Shown here one piece after another: positions 18,411-27,066 of a stretch of DNA of 64,000 nt. The notes under the pieces were generated by a model. The model saw only the letters and a list, made by a program, of their open reading frames with translations, had not been told where the DNA came from and did not search any database. The translations under genes were made by a program, and so were the position numbers. This DNA comes from Mesorhizobium sp. M2E.F.Ca.ET.219.01.1.1 (GTDB lineage: Bacteria; Pseudomonadota; Alphaproteobacteria; Rhizobiales; Rhizobiaceae), in the NCBI RefSeq assembly GCF_004016445.2, contig NZ_SADT02000001.1, positions 1,159,630-1,223,629 on the forward strand, read 5' to 3'. The first letter of the stretch is position 1, and every line of letters begins with the position of its first letter.

Positions 18411-20732
18411 ATGAACGAGGCAGTTCGAGATCCAGCTCAACCAATCATCGAGATCGAGAACCTCTCGATCTCCTTCTTCACCCGCAAGGGCGAGATCCCG
18501 GCGGTAATGGATTTTTCCTGCACGGTGATGCCCGGAGAGGCGATGGGCATCGTCGGCGAATCCGGCTGCGGCAAGTCGACCGTGTCGCTCGGCATCATGC
18601 GCGACCTCTCCAACATCGGGAAGATCGTCGGCGGGCGCATCAAGTTCCAGGGCCGGGACATGGGCGAGATGTCCGACGAGGAACTGCGCGCCATCCGCGG
18701 CAACAAGATCGCCATGATCTACCAGGAGCCGATGGCGAGCCTCAATCCGGCGATGAAGATCGGACAGCAGCTGATGGAAGTGCCGCTGATCCACGACAAG
18801 GTGTCGAAGGAAGAGGCGTATAACCGCGCGCTGGAGATGGTGCGGGCGGTGAAGCTGCCCGATCCCGAGCGCATGATGCGCTCCTATCCGCACCAGCTTT
18901 CCGGCGGCCAGCAGCAGCGCATCGTCATCGCCATGGCGCTGTTGTCGAAGCCGGCGCTCTTGCTGCTCGACGAGCCGACCACCGCGCTCGACGTCACCGT
19001 CGAGGCCGGCATCGTCGAGCTGGTCAAGGGTCTGGGCGAGAAGTTCGGCACCTCGATGATCTTCGTGTCGCACAACCTCGGCCTCATCCTGGAGACCTGC
19101 GACAAGATCACGGTGATGTATTCCGGCGAAGCGGTCGAGACCGGCAAGATCGAGGACGTGTTCGACCGGATGCGCCATCCCTACACGCAGGGGCTGTTCC
19201 GCTCGATCCCGCTGCCCGGCGCCGACAAGAATTCACGGCCGCTGATCTCGATCCCCGGCCAGTTGCCGCTGCCGCATGAGCGGCCGAAGGGCTGCAATTT
19301 CGGGCCGCGCTGCCACCATTTCGTCGAGGGCGTCTGCAACGCCGCCGAAATCCCGATGGTCCCGGTCGAGGGCCATGAGGGGCATTTCTCGCGCTGCGTG
19401 CGCTTCAACGAAATCGACTGGGAGGCGCTGCCGCCCGGCGCCAAGAAGGTCAACGAGAAGGTCGAGCCCGGCGCGCCGGTGCTGAAGATCCAGGACCTCA
19501 AGAAATACTACAAGGTCGGCGGCAGCGAGGTGTTCGGCTCCAGCGAAGGCCGCGTCGTCAAGGCCAACGAGACGATCTCGTTCACCGCGCGCGAATCCGA
19601 GACGGTGGCCATCGTCGGCGAGTCCGGCTGCGGAAAGTCGACGCTGGCCAAGGTGCTGCTCGGCCTCGAGACCGCCAGCTCCGGCACGGTGACCTTGGCC
19701 AACAAGGAAATCCAGTCGACAGGTATCGAGAGCCGCGGCGTCGATACGGTCTCGTCGATCCAGATGGTCTTCCAGAACCCGTTCGACACGCTGAACCCCA
19801 GCCACAGCGTCGGCTCGCAGATCATCCGCACGCTGGAAAAGTTCAATGTCGGCAAGACTGCCGCCGAGCGGCGCCAGCGCATGCTGGAGCTGCTCGACCT
19901 GGTGAAGCTGCCCAGGGCCTTCGAGACCCGCAAGCCGCGCCAGCTGTCGGGCGGACAGAAGCAGCGCATCGGTGTCGCGCGCGCCTTTGCCGGCGATGCC
20001 AAGGTGGTGGTGGCCGACGAACCGGTCTCGGCGCTCGACGTCTCGGTGCAGGCGGCGGTGACCGAGTTGCTGATGGACATTCAGCGCAAAAACAAGACGA
20101 CGATGCTGTTCATCAGCCACGATCTGTCGGTGGTGCGCTACATCGCCGACCGCGTCGTCGTCATGTATCTCGGCTACATCGTCGAGCAGGGCACGACCGA
20201 CCAGATCTTCTCGCCGCCCTACCACCCCTATACCGAGGCGCTGCTGTCGGCGATCCCGATCGCCGACACCAGCGTGGTCAAGAAGCACATCGTGCTCGAG
20301 GGCGACATCCCGTCGGCGATGAACCCGCCGACCGGCTGCCCGTTCCAGACGCGCTGTGGCTACAAGAAGCTGGTGCCGGACAATCTATGCGAGACGAAGG
20401 TGCCGCCAGTGAAGAATCTCGGCGGCGGCCATACGAGCCTGTGCTGGCTTTCGGACGATGTGCTTGCCAAGATGGAGCAGGTCATCAAGTTCGACAAGGA
20501 GCATGCCGCGCATGAAGGCGTGCCGGATGACGCGCCGCATGTCGCGGGGCCGGGCCCTGCCGGAACGGCGCCCAAGCGGCCGCGTGGCAAAACAGGCAGC
20601 GCTGCAGCCGATGAGATCGGAGATGCCGTGGAGCAGGGCGAGGCTGGCATGCGAGCCCGTCGCCATGAAGTGCGCGACGAGGATTCGGAAACCGGTGTCC
20701 CAAGGCCCAAGGACACGACAAGGCGGCACTAG
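18411..20732 (+). CDS. Fused double ABC ATPase for peptide-type importer (DppD-DppF fusion)
   Basis: 773 residues containing two full oligopeptide-type nucleotide-binding domains. Domain 1 has Walker A GESGCGKST near residue 49, signature LSGGQQQR near 165 and Walker B LLLLDEPT. Domain 2 has a second GESGCGKST near 402, LSGGQKQR and VVVADEPV. Each is followed by the Cys-containing oligopeptide C-terminal element (CNFGPRCHHF; GCPFQTRCGYKKL). About 45 residues of low-complexity, charged tail end the protein. ATG 18411 is used with GGAG 6 nt upstream; an upstream TTG in frame has no support. One polypeptide thus supplies both ATP sites of the transporter. It converges with the next gene across a 13-nt gap. 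Confidence 0.93.
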   Translation: MNEAVRDPAQPIIEIENLSISFFTRKGEIPAVMDFSCTVMPGEAMGIVGESGCGKSTVSLGIMRDLSNIGKIVGGRIKFQGRDMGEMSDEELRAIRGNKIAMIYQEPMASLNPAMKIGQQLMEVPLIHDKVSKEEAYNRALEMVRAVKLPDPERMMRSYPHQLSGGQQQRIVIAMALLSKPALLLLDEPTTALDVTVEAGIVELVKGLGEKFGTSMIFVSHNLGLILETCDKITVMYSGEAVETGKIEDVFDRMRHPYTQGLFRSIPLPGADKNSRPLISIPGQLPLPHERPKGCNFGPRCHHFVEGVCNAAEIPMVPVEGHEGHFSRCVRFNEIDWEALPPGAKKVNEKVEPGAPVLKIQDLKKYYKVGGSEVFGSSEGRVVKANETISFTARESETVAIVGESGCGKSTLAKVLLGLETASSGTVTLANKEIQSTGIESRGVDTVSSIQMVFQNPFDTLNPSHSVGSQIIRTLEKFNVGKTAAERRQRMLELLDLVKLPRAFETRKPRQLSGGQKQRIGVARAFAGDAKVVVADEPVSALDVSVQAAVTELLMDIQRKNKTTMLFISHDLSVVRYIADRVVVMYLGYIVEQGTTDQIFSPPYHPYTEALLSAIPIADTSVVKKHIVLEGDIPSAMNPPTGCPFQTRCGYKKLVPDNLCETKVPPVKNLGGGHTSLCWLSDDVLAKMEQVIKFDKEHAAHEGVPDDAPHVAGPGPAGTAPKRPRGKTGSAAADEIGDAVEQGEAGMRARRHEVRDEDSETGVPRPKDTTRRH

Positions 20733-20745
20733 ACCAAGCGAAGGG

Positions 20746-21336
20746 TCAACTGCCGCATTGCCGTAGCTGCGCTGCGTAGTCGCGGGCCATCTGGTCGGTG
20801 GCGCGCGCGTAGCTTTGAACGCCGGCGTCGCCGCGATTGCCGCGGCCATAGGCGGTCCAGCCGAGATAATAGGCCAGATAGAGATTATAGGTGTCGTTAC
20901 GGGCGACACCGAACGTGTCGGCGGTCTTGGAGTGGTACCAGCCGACGAAATCGATGGCGTCGGCGAAGCGCGTGCGGCGCGCCGCCCAGTTGCCGGTCTC
21001 GCTTTGATATTGCGACCAGGTGCCGTCGAGCGCCTGCGAGTAGCCCGTGGCGCTCGAGACATGCGTCCACGGGATGAAGCCGAGCAGCTTTGTGCGCGGC
21101 GGGCGGGCATTGCTCTTGAAGCCGGATTCCTTGCGCACCGTCGCCATCAGCACGGGAACGGGAATGCCGTATTTCTGCTCGGTCCGCTCGGCGGCGGACT
21201 GCCAGTTGTCGAACCAGCCGTCATTCTGGTCGAAAACGGCGCAGACATTGTTGATGTGGCTGGGCGCCGTCGCGCAGGCTGACAGCGCCAGCAGCACGGA
21301 AACAGCGACAATTTTACTAAAACTCGACCTACGCAT
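20746..21336 (-). CDS. Lytic transglycosylase-like (SLT domain) lipoprotein
   Basis: 196 residues with a lipoprotein signal (lipobox LSAC, Cys21), so membrane-anchored. A lysozyme-like/SLT fold is suggested by the presumed catalytic Glu in TVRKESGFKS, followed by SSATGYSQALDGTW, which corresponds to the G-L-M/Q-x-P-like helix of SLT enzymes, and by a C-terminal NLYLAYYLGWTAYGRG. Predicted role: cutting peptidoglycan glycan strands during envelope remodelling. No ribosome site is evident at the chosen ATG but the signal peptide starts cleanly there. It is transcribed convergently to the ABC operon and divergently from the MttB-like gene. Confidence 0.8.
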   Translation of the reverse strand: MRRSSFSKIVAVSVLLALSACATAPSHINNVCAVFDQNDGWFDNWQSAAERTEQKYGIPVPVLMATVRKESGFKSNARPPRTKLLGFIPWTHVSSATGYSQALDGTWSQYQSETGNWAARRTRFADAIDFVGWYHSKTADTFGVARNDTYNLYLAYYLGWTAYGRGNRGDAGVQSYARATDQMARDYAAQLRQCGS

Positions 21337-21426
21337 TGGAAGACGAATAGGCCGAAATCATAAAAGGAGTCTTGCGAGGTTCCTTAACGCGGACGCGGAC
21401 GGCGCGAAAAGCCGAGTATCGATATT

Positions 21427-21443
21427 GCGACCATATAGGTCGC
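21427..21443. promoter_or_regulatory. Candidate operator dyad between divergent genes
   Basis: GCGACC-ATATA-GGTCGC is a perfect 6-bp dyad with a 5-nt centre in the 211-bp gap between the lipoprotein gene (minus) and the MttB-like gene (plus). Size and placement fit a transcription-factor site, but no cognate regulator is nearby. Confidence 0.35.
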
Positions 21444-21547
21444 TATTCTGTTCATCGATTTTCAAAAATGCCGCCTTGGCTAAAATCACGCCGGCAAATG
21501 GCGAATTCCTGACAGCTCGTATCTGATGCCGGCGCTCTGATGCGCGC

Positions 21548-23086
21548 ATGAGCGAACCAAGACGCAAGCGAGGCGCCGAGCGCACCAGCAACCGCGGGCC
21601 AGCCGCTATCCCGCAACTGCCGCCGCGGCGGGTGGAGAATCCCTACTCGCCGATGGCGCTGCTCTTGGCCGACCAGATCGAGGCCATCCACCAGGCATCG
21701 ATGCATATCCTGGAGAATTTCGGCATCGAGGTGATGAGCCCGCGGGCGATGTCGCTGTTCGAGCGCGCCGGCGCCAAGGTCGACCACGGGTCGATGAATG
21801 TACGCATCGACCGCGGCATGGTCGAGGAAGCGCTGACCTCGACGCGCAGCAGCTACACGCTTACCCCGCGCAATCCGGCTCGAGCCATCCATCTCGGCGG
21901 CAGCACGATCAACTTCACGCTGGTGGCCGGCCCGCCCAATGTGCACGACATGGAGCGCGGCCGCCGCGCCGGCAATCTCGCCGACTATTCGGACCTCGTG
22001 CGGCTGGCGCAGCATTTCAACTGCATCCATATGCTCGGCAACCAGGTCTGCGCGCCGATCGAGCTGCCGGCGAACACAAGGCATATGGACACTTATTTCG
22101 CCAATCTGACGCTGACCGACAAATGTTTTCATGTCTCGGCGATCGGGCGGGGCAGGGCGCTCGACGGCATCGAGATGATGGCGATCGCGCGTGGGCTGAC
22201 GCTGGATGAGATGGCCCGGGACCCCGGCGTCACCACCATCATCTCGGTCAACTCGCCGCGCCGCTTCGACGAGATGATGGCGGAGGGGCTGATGACCATG
22301 GCCGAATACGGCCAGTCGGTGGCCGTCACCCCATTCACGCTGATGGGCGCGATGAGCCCGGTGACGCTGGCCGGCGCGCTGGCACAGCAAAATGCCGAGG
22401 CGCTGTTCGGCATCGTGCTTACGCAGCTGGTGCGTCCCGGCGCGCCGGTGATGTATGGCGCCTTCACCTCCAATGTCGACATGAAGTCGGGCGCGCCGGC
22501 CTTCGGCACGCCGGAAAACACCAAGGCCAATATCGCCTCCGGGCAGTTGGCGCGGCGCTACAACTTGCCCTACCGCACCACGCCGGGATCGGCCTCCAAC
22601 GCAGCAGATGCGCAAGGTGCCTATGAGACGATGATGGCGCTGTGGGGCGCGGTGCTCGGCCACGGTAATCTCGTCTACCATGCGGCCGGCTGGCAGGAGG
22701 GCGGGCTGACGGCTTCGTTCGAAAAGCTCATCATCGATGTCGAGATGATCCAGCACATGATGGAATTCCTGCGCCCGATCGTTGTCGACGAGGCGGAACT
22801 CGCGGTCGAGGCGCTGGGCGCGGTGCCGACCGGGGGCCACTTCTTCGGCGAGCCGCACACGCTGGAGCGCTACGCCACCGCCTTCTACCAGCCGATGCTT
22901 TCCAACTGGCAGAATTACGAGGCCTGGCAGGAGGCAGGCGGGCTCGACACGACGGCGCGCGCGACGCGGCTGTGGAAGAAGGCGCTGGAGGAATATGTCC
23001 AGCCGGCCATGGACCCCGCCGTGCGCGAGGCGCTCGAAGCCTATATGGCGCGCCGCAAGGAAGCGATCGGGCAGGGCGAGCCGTGA
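21548..23086 (+). CDS. Trimethylamine methyltransferase (MttB) family protein, non-pyrrolysine
   Basis: 512 residues of the MttB superfamily, whose members demethylate quaternary or tertiary amines onto a corrinoid protein. The family start ILENFGIEVMSPRAMSLFERAGAKVD (about 55-82) is clear, as are GPPNVHDMERGRR and EAQIALMGAMSPVTL-like segments and a C-terminal MMEFLRPIVVDEAELA. The frame has no internal TAG, so it is not a pyrrolysine enzyme; it belongs with the glycine-betaine-type members. No corrinoid protein or reductive activase gene is seen nearby. The next gene encodes a dimethylglycine/sarcosine dehydrogenase-like flavoenzyme, which suggests a role in methylated amine (betaine-like) breakdown. 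The start lacks a ribosome site; the N-terminal 40 residues are basic and poorly conserved. Confidence 0.85.
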   Translation: MSEPRRKRGAERTSNRGPAAIPQLPPRRVENPYSPMALLLADQIEAIHQASMHILENFGIEVMSPRAMSLFERAGAKVDHGSMNVRIDRGMVEEALTSTRSSYTLTPRNPARAIHLGGSTINFTLVAGPPNVHDMERGRRAGNLADYSDLVRLAQHFNCIHMLGNQVCAPIELPANTRHMDTYFANLTLTDKCFHVSAIGRGRALDGIEMMAIARGLTLDEMARDPGVTTIISVNSPRRFDEMMAEGLMTMAEYGQSVAVTPFTLMGAMSPVTLAGALAQQNAEALFGIVLTQLVRPGAPVMYGAFTSNVDMKSGAPAFGTPENTKANIASGQLARRYNLPYRTTPGSASNAADAQGAYETMMALWGAVLGHGNLVYHAAGWQEGGLTASFEKLIIDVEMIQHMMEFLRPIVVDEAELAVEALGAVPTGGHFFGEPHTLERYATAFYQPMLSNWQNYEAWQEAGGLDTTARATRLWKKALEEYVQPAMDPAVREALEAYMARRKEAIGQGEP

Positions 23087-23163
23087 TGCTTCCCATTTTG
23101 AGTCAACGCCCTACCATCCTGAATCCGCTTAACCGTCTAACATCCTGATATTAGAGAAAACCC

Positions 23164-25590
23164 ATGAAGTCGCATGCAAAGGTCGTGGTCATCGGCGGCG
23201 GTGTCGTCGGATGCTCGGTGCTGTTCCATCTTGCCCGCCATGGCTGGACCGATGTCGTGCTTCTGGAACGCGACGAGCTGACCTCGGGCTCGACCTGGCA
23301 TGCGGCTGGCGGCATGCACACGATCAATGGCGATCCCAACGTCGCCAAGCTGCAGAAATACACGATCTCGCTCTACAAGGAGATCGAGGAGCTTTCCGGA
23401 CAGGCGACCGGCGTGCATCTCACCGGCGGTGTGCTGCTGGCCGCGACCGAGGCGCGGCTCGACTGGCTGCGCGGCGTGGTTTCGAAGGGCCGCTATCTCG
23501 GCATCGACCTCGAAGTGATCTCGGCCAAGGAAGCGGCGGAATTGATGCCGCTCATCGACCCCAGCCAGTTCGTCGGCGCGGTTCGCAACAAGGAGGACGG
23601 CCATCTCGACCCGTCCGGCGTGACGCATGCCTATGCCAAAGCGGCGCGGAAACTGGGCGCCGAGGTCGAGCGCTTCACCAAGGTCGAGGATATCGTGCGC
23701 CGTCCCGACGGGTTGTGGCGCGTCATCACCAACAAGGGCGATGTTATTGCCGAGCATGTGGTCAATGCCGGCGGGCTGTGGGCGCGCGAGGTCGGCCGCA
23801 TGGTCGGGCTCGAATTGCCGGTGCTGGCGATGGAGCACATGTACCTGATCACCGAGGACATGCCGGAGGTAGCCGACTGGAACAAGAAGACCGGCACCGA
23901 GATCATCCACGCGGTCGACTTCGATGGCGAGCTGTATCTGCGTCAGGAGCGCGGCGGCATGCTGATGGGCACCTATGAGAAGGCCAACAAGGTGTGGTCG
24001 GAGTTCACCACGCCATGGAATTTCGGCCACGAATTGCTGGAGCCGGACATCGACCGCATCGCGCCGTCGCTGGAAGTCGGCTTCCGCCATTTCCCGGCCT
24101 TCCAGAAGACCGGGATCAAGCAGATCATCAACGGCCCCTTCACCTTCGCCCCCGACGGCAATCCGCTGGTCGGTCCGGTGCGAGGCTTGCCCGGCTTCTG
24201 GGTCGCCTGCGGCGTGATGGCCGGCTTCAGCCAGGGCGGCGGCGTCGGACTGGCGCTCTCCAACTGGATGATCGAGGGCGATCCCGGCGCCGACATCTGG
24301 GCGATGGACGTGGCGCGCTATGGCGACTGGGCGACGATGGCCTATACCAACGCCAAGGTGCGCGAGAATTATTCGCGCCGCTTCTCGATCCGCTTCCCCA
24401 ACGAGGAGCTGTCGGCCGGGCGTCCGCTGAAGACGACGCCTCTCTATGACGCGCTTGCCGCCAAGGGCGCGCAATGGGGCGTGTCCTATGGGCTCGAAGT
24501 GCCGCTCTGGTATGCGCCGGAGGGCGTCAAGGATGAGTTCTCCTGGCGGCGCTCAACCGACTTCGAGCATGTCGCCAAGGAAGTCGCGGCGGTGCGCAAC
24601 GGCGTAGGCCTGTCGGAAATCTCGAACTTCGCCAAATACAAGGTGACGGGCGAGGACGCGGCTGGATGGCTCGACCGCATCTTCGCCTGCAAGCTGCCCA
24701 AGCGCGGCCGCATGACGCTGGCGCCGATGCTGAAGGACGACGGCAGGCTGATCGGCGATTTCACTTTAGCCAATATCGACGACAAAGAATGGTTCATCGC
24801 CGGCTCGGGCATCGCCGAGCAGTACCATATGCGCTGGTTCGAGGCGCATCTGCCTAAGGATGGCTCGGCGTGGATCGAAGCGCTGGGCCAGAAGCTCACT
24901 GGCCTTGCGATTGCCGGACCGAAGGCGAGGGAGGTTCTGGCCAAGGTCACCCGCGCCGACACTTCCAACGCGGCATTCCCCTTCATGGCGGTCGCGCGGA
25001 TGGATATCGGCATGGCGCCGTGCCTTGTCGGCCGCGTCAGCTACACCGGCGATCTCGGCTACGAGATCTGGGTGGCGCCGGAATACCAGCGCGCCGCCTA
25101 CCAGGCGCTGGTCGCCGCGGGAGGGGAATTCGGCATCGGCCTGTTCGGCTCGCGCGCGCTCAATGCGCTCAGGCTCGAGAAGAATTACGGCTCATGGGCG
25201 CGCGAATACCGGCCGATCTACGGGCCGGTCGAGGCCGGGCTCGACCGCTTCGTCGCCTATGGCAAGGACGCCGATTTCATCGGCAAGGAGGCCGCGCTCG
25301 CGGAGCGCAGAGAGGGCGGCAAGCTTCGGCTGCGCAGCTTCATCGTCGACACCGCCGATGCCGATGTGATCGGCGACGAGGCGATCTGGCATGACGGCGT
25401 CGTGCGCGGCTGGGTCACGTCCGGTGGTTACGCGCACAATGCGAAGAAGTCGGTCGCCTTAGGCTATGTGCCGAAGGAGATCGCCGACAGACCGAACGGT
25501 TTCGAGATCGAGATCCTCGGCAAGCGCCATGCGGCGCGCATCCAGCCGGCGCCGCTGTTCGACGCCAATTTCGAGCGGATGCGCGGCTAA
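23164..25590 (+). CDS. Dimethylglycine/sarcosine dehydrogenase-like FAD enzyme with GcvT domain
   Basis: 808 residues with three modules. An N-terminal DAO FAD-binding domain carries GGGVVGCSVL (residues 11-20) and the covalent flavin motif SGSTWHAAG with His46. An FAO_M middle region follows (about 370-425). A C-terminal GcvT folate-binding aminomethyl domain (about 430-800) has KYKVTGEDAAGWLDR and YTGDLGYEIWV. Family members oxidise N-methyl groups of dimethylglycine or sarcosine and hand the one-carbon unit to tetrahydrofolate. ATG 23164 is preceded only by a weak purine run. It lies 77 nt after the MttB-like gene, likely co-transcribed, pointing to stepwise removal of methyl groups from a betaine-type compound. 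Exact substrate is not decided by sequence. Confidence 0.92.
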   Translation: MKSHAKVVVIGGGVVGCSVLFHLARHGWTDVVLLERDELTSGSTWHAAGGMHTINGDPNVAKLQKYTISLYKEIEELSGQATGVHLTGGVLLAATEARLDWLRGVVSKGRYLGIDLEVISAKEAAELMPLIDPSQFVGAVRNKEDGHLDPSGVTHAYAKAARKLGAEVERFTKVEDIVRRPDGLWRVITNKGDVIAEHVVNAGGLWAREVGRMVGLELPVLAMEHMYLITEDMPEVADWNKKTGTEIIHAVDFDGELYLRQERGGMLMGTYEKANKVWSEFTTPWNFGHELLEPDIDRIAPSLEVGFRHFPAFQKTGIKQIINGPFTFAPDGNPLVGPVRGLPGFWVACGVMAGFSQGGGVGLALSNWMIEGDPGADIWAMDVARYGDWATMAYTNAKVRENYSRRFSIRFPNEELSAGRPLKTTPLYDALAAKGAQWGVSYGLEVPLWYAPEGVKDEFSWRRSTDFEHVAKEVAAVRNGVGLSEISNFAKYKVTGEDAAGWLDRIFACKLPKRGRMTLAPMLKDDGRLIGDFTLANIDDKEWFIAGSGIAEQYHMRWFEAHLPKDGSAWIEALGQKLTGLAIAGPKAREVLAKVTRADTSNAAFPFMAVARMDIGMAPCLVGRVSYTGDLGYEIWVAPEYQRAAYQALVAAGGEFGIGLFGSRALNALRLEKNYGSWAREYRPIYGPVEAGLDRFVAYGKDADFIGKEAALAERREGGKLRLRSFIVDTADADVIGDEAIWHDGVVRGWVTSGGYAHNAKKSVALGYVPKEIADRPNGFEIEILGKRHAARIQPAPLFDANFERMRG

Positions 25591-25591
25591 A

Positions 25592-25636
25592 GCAATTCCA
25601 GGAAAAAGTGCGAAGCGGTTTTCCGTCCGGAATTGC
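25592..25636. repeat. REP-like palindrome (family E, copy 1)
   Basis: GCAATTCC at the left end is reverse-complemented by GGAATTGC at 25629-25636, with an inner GGAAAA/TTTTCC pair. The same unit recurs at 55587-55630 and 59111-59154, always between genes. Confidence 0.8.
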
Positions 25637-25672
25637 GTCAAAACAAAAAGCTTCCAGGCGCGCATGTTGACA

Positions 25673-26071
25673 TCAAGCCCTGGCGCTGTCGCGATTGTCC
25701 ACCGCGAAGGCGCCCGGACCGGCAAAGAACAGATAGAGGAAGACGAAGCAGAACAGGATGGCTGCGTCGCCGCCGTTGTTGGCCGGGAAGAAGTCGCGCG
25801 GGAAATGCGCCATGAAATAGGCGATGGCCATTTCGCCGGCGAGCAGGAAGGCGACCGGACGGGTGAAGAGGCCGAGCGCCAGAAGGATGCCGCCGGCGAA
25901 TTCGAGAATGCCGGCAGCCGTCGTCAATCCGGTGAGGGCATGCGGCTCCGCGCTCACCGGGAAGTTGAACAGCTTCTGCGAGCCATGTTCGATGAACTGC
26001 AGGGCGGTCATGACGCGCAATATGCCCAGCGCCTGAGGCCGGTACTGGGCAAGGCTTTCGAAAAGCTTCAT
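25673..26071 (-). CDS. DoxX family membrane protein
   Basis: 132 residues, small inner-membrane protein with about four helices. Family features are FIEHGSQKLFNFP (about 26-38), GILEFAGGILLALGLFTRPVAFLLAGEMAIAYF and a closing FLYLFFAGPGAFAVD. DoxX proteins are linked to thiol or oxidative stress or act as quinone-coupled oxidase subunits in some species; no specific reaction can be assigned here. GGAG lies 7 nt before the ATG at 26071. It stands alone between a repeat and a divergent exported protein. Confidence 0.88.
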   Translation of the reverse strand: MKLFESLAQYRPQALGILRVMTALQFIEHGSQKLFNFPVSAEPHALTGLTTAAGILEFAGGILLALGLFTRPVAFLLAGEMAIAYFMAHFPRDFFPANNGGDAAILFCFVFLYLFFAGPGAFAVDNRDSARA

Positions 26072-26269
26072 CTGAACTCCAATTTTCCCCCGCCCGGGGC
26101 CTTAAATTATCGCCCGGCGACGGACCACTCACTTCCCCTTGGCCAACCATCAACAATCGGTGAGTGGAGGTGGTTTCAATCGCCGATATTTCTTCTCGCC
26201 ATGGTTGCAAATATATCCTTATAGTTGTATCTCTGTCTGATGCACCGAACCCACGCGAGTCCCTTCATC

Positions 26270-26758
26270 ATGAGAAAAGTCATCATCGGCCTCATCGCAA
26301 TCCTTGCTGGCACCAGCTTCGCCATGGCCGCCGATACCGGCTGCGATGCCTTCAAATGGCCGGTTGAACGCGAGCAGGCGCTGTTTCCGGAGGCGCCCGC
26401 CGCGCAAACAGGCGCCACGCTGACGGTCGGGGAAGCGGTGGATCTCACGCTCGCGGCGGCCGACACGGTCAGCTTTGAGGTACCGCCGGAGCGTGCGCCG
26501 GCAGACGGCACATTCGGCGCGACGGCCAGCGTGACCGTGCCGCCCGGGGGCGAACTGCAGCTCAGCCTGTCCGATGAGGCCTGGATCGATGTGGTACAGG
26601 ATGGCAAGACCGTGAAATCGGGGGCTTTCAGCGGCGTGAAGACCTGTCCGGGAATCCGCAAGAGCGTGCGCTTCAAGCTCGCTGGTGGTGCCGCGATCAT
26701 CCAGGTCAGCGGCGCGAAAAAGGCCGATCTGAAGCTGGCGGTGCTGACGCCGGAGTGA
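26270..26758 (+). CDS. Conserved exported protein of unknown function
   Basis: 162 residues. ATG 26270 is selected because MRKVIIGLIAILAGTSFAMA is a clean signal peptide with an A-M-A cleavage site; an in-frame ATG at 26240 would put 10 extra residues before it. The mature part has two cysteines that could form a disulfide (near residues 25 and 126) and is beta-rich and soluble, so periplasmic. No enzyme motif is recognised. A GC-rich repeat cluster follows directly. Similar small exported proteins are common in Rhizobiales, so it is probably real, but function is unknown. Confidence 0.72.
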   Translation: MRKVIIGLIAILAGTSFAMAADTGCDAFKWPVEREQALFPEAPAAQTGATLTVGEAVDLTLAAADTVSFEVPPERAPADGTFGATASVTVPPGGELQLSLSDEAWIDVVQDGKTVKSGAFSGVKTCPGIRKSVRFKLAGGAAIIQVSGAKKADLKLAVLTPE

Positions 26759-26868
26759 TCAGTTTAAGAGACGGGGCGGCGGATAGCGCCTCTGTTCCCT
26801 CCGTCCTTCGCAGCAGTTGGGAAAGGCCGATCGCACATCTCCCAAGAGGAAGGGCAATCGCAGACGGC

Positions 26869-27034
26869 AGCGCTGCCCCCTCTCCGTCCGCTGCGCGGAC
26901 ACCTCTCCCCCACTTCGTGGGGGCGAGGAGACGTTAACTGAGGATGTCGCGGCCTTGAAAAGCCTGGGTTCCTCGCCCCCACAAAGTGGGGGAGAGGTGG
27001 CTCGGCGAAGCCGAGACGGAGAGGGGGAGCGCCA
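26869..27034. repeat. Intergenic palindromic element (family B, copy 1)
   Basis: This fills most of the 308-bp gap after the exported protein. CCCCCTCTCCGTC at the left pairs with GACGGAGAGGGGG at the right, and the inner arms CACCTCTCCCCCACTT(C)GTGGGGG and CCCCCACAAAGTGGGGGAG are themselves hairpins. It resembles the element at 31701-31944. Confidence 0.8.
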
Positions 27035-27066
27035 TATGCGATTACCCGCCCGAGGGACAGAGAATT

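Noticed and set aside
21548..23086. Pyrrolysine-containing MttB
   Set aside because: The frame has no in-frame TAG, so ordinary translation suffices.
26125..26167. CCACTCAC...GTGAGTGG inverted repeat before the exported protein gene
   Set aside because: Only 8 bp with a 27-nt loop; may be chance, and no regulator or terminator feature supports it.
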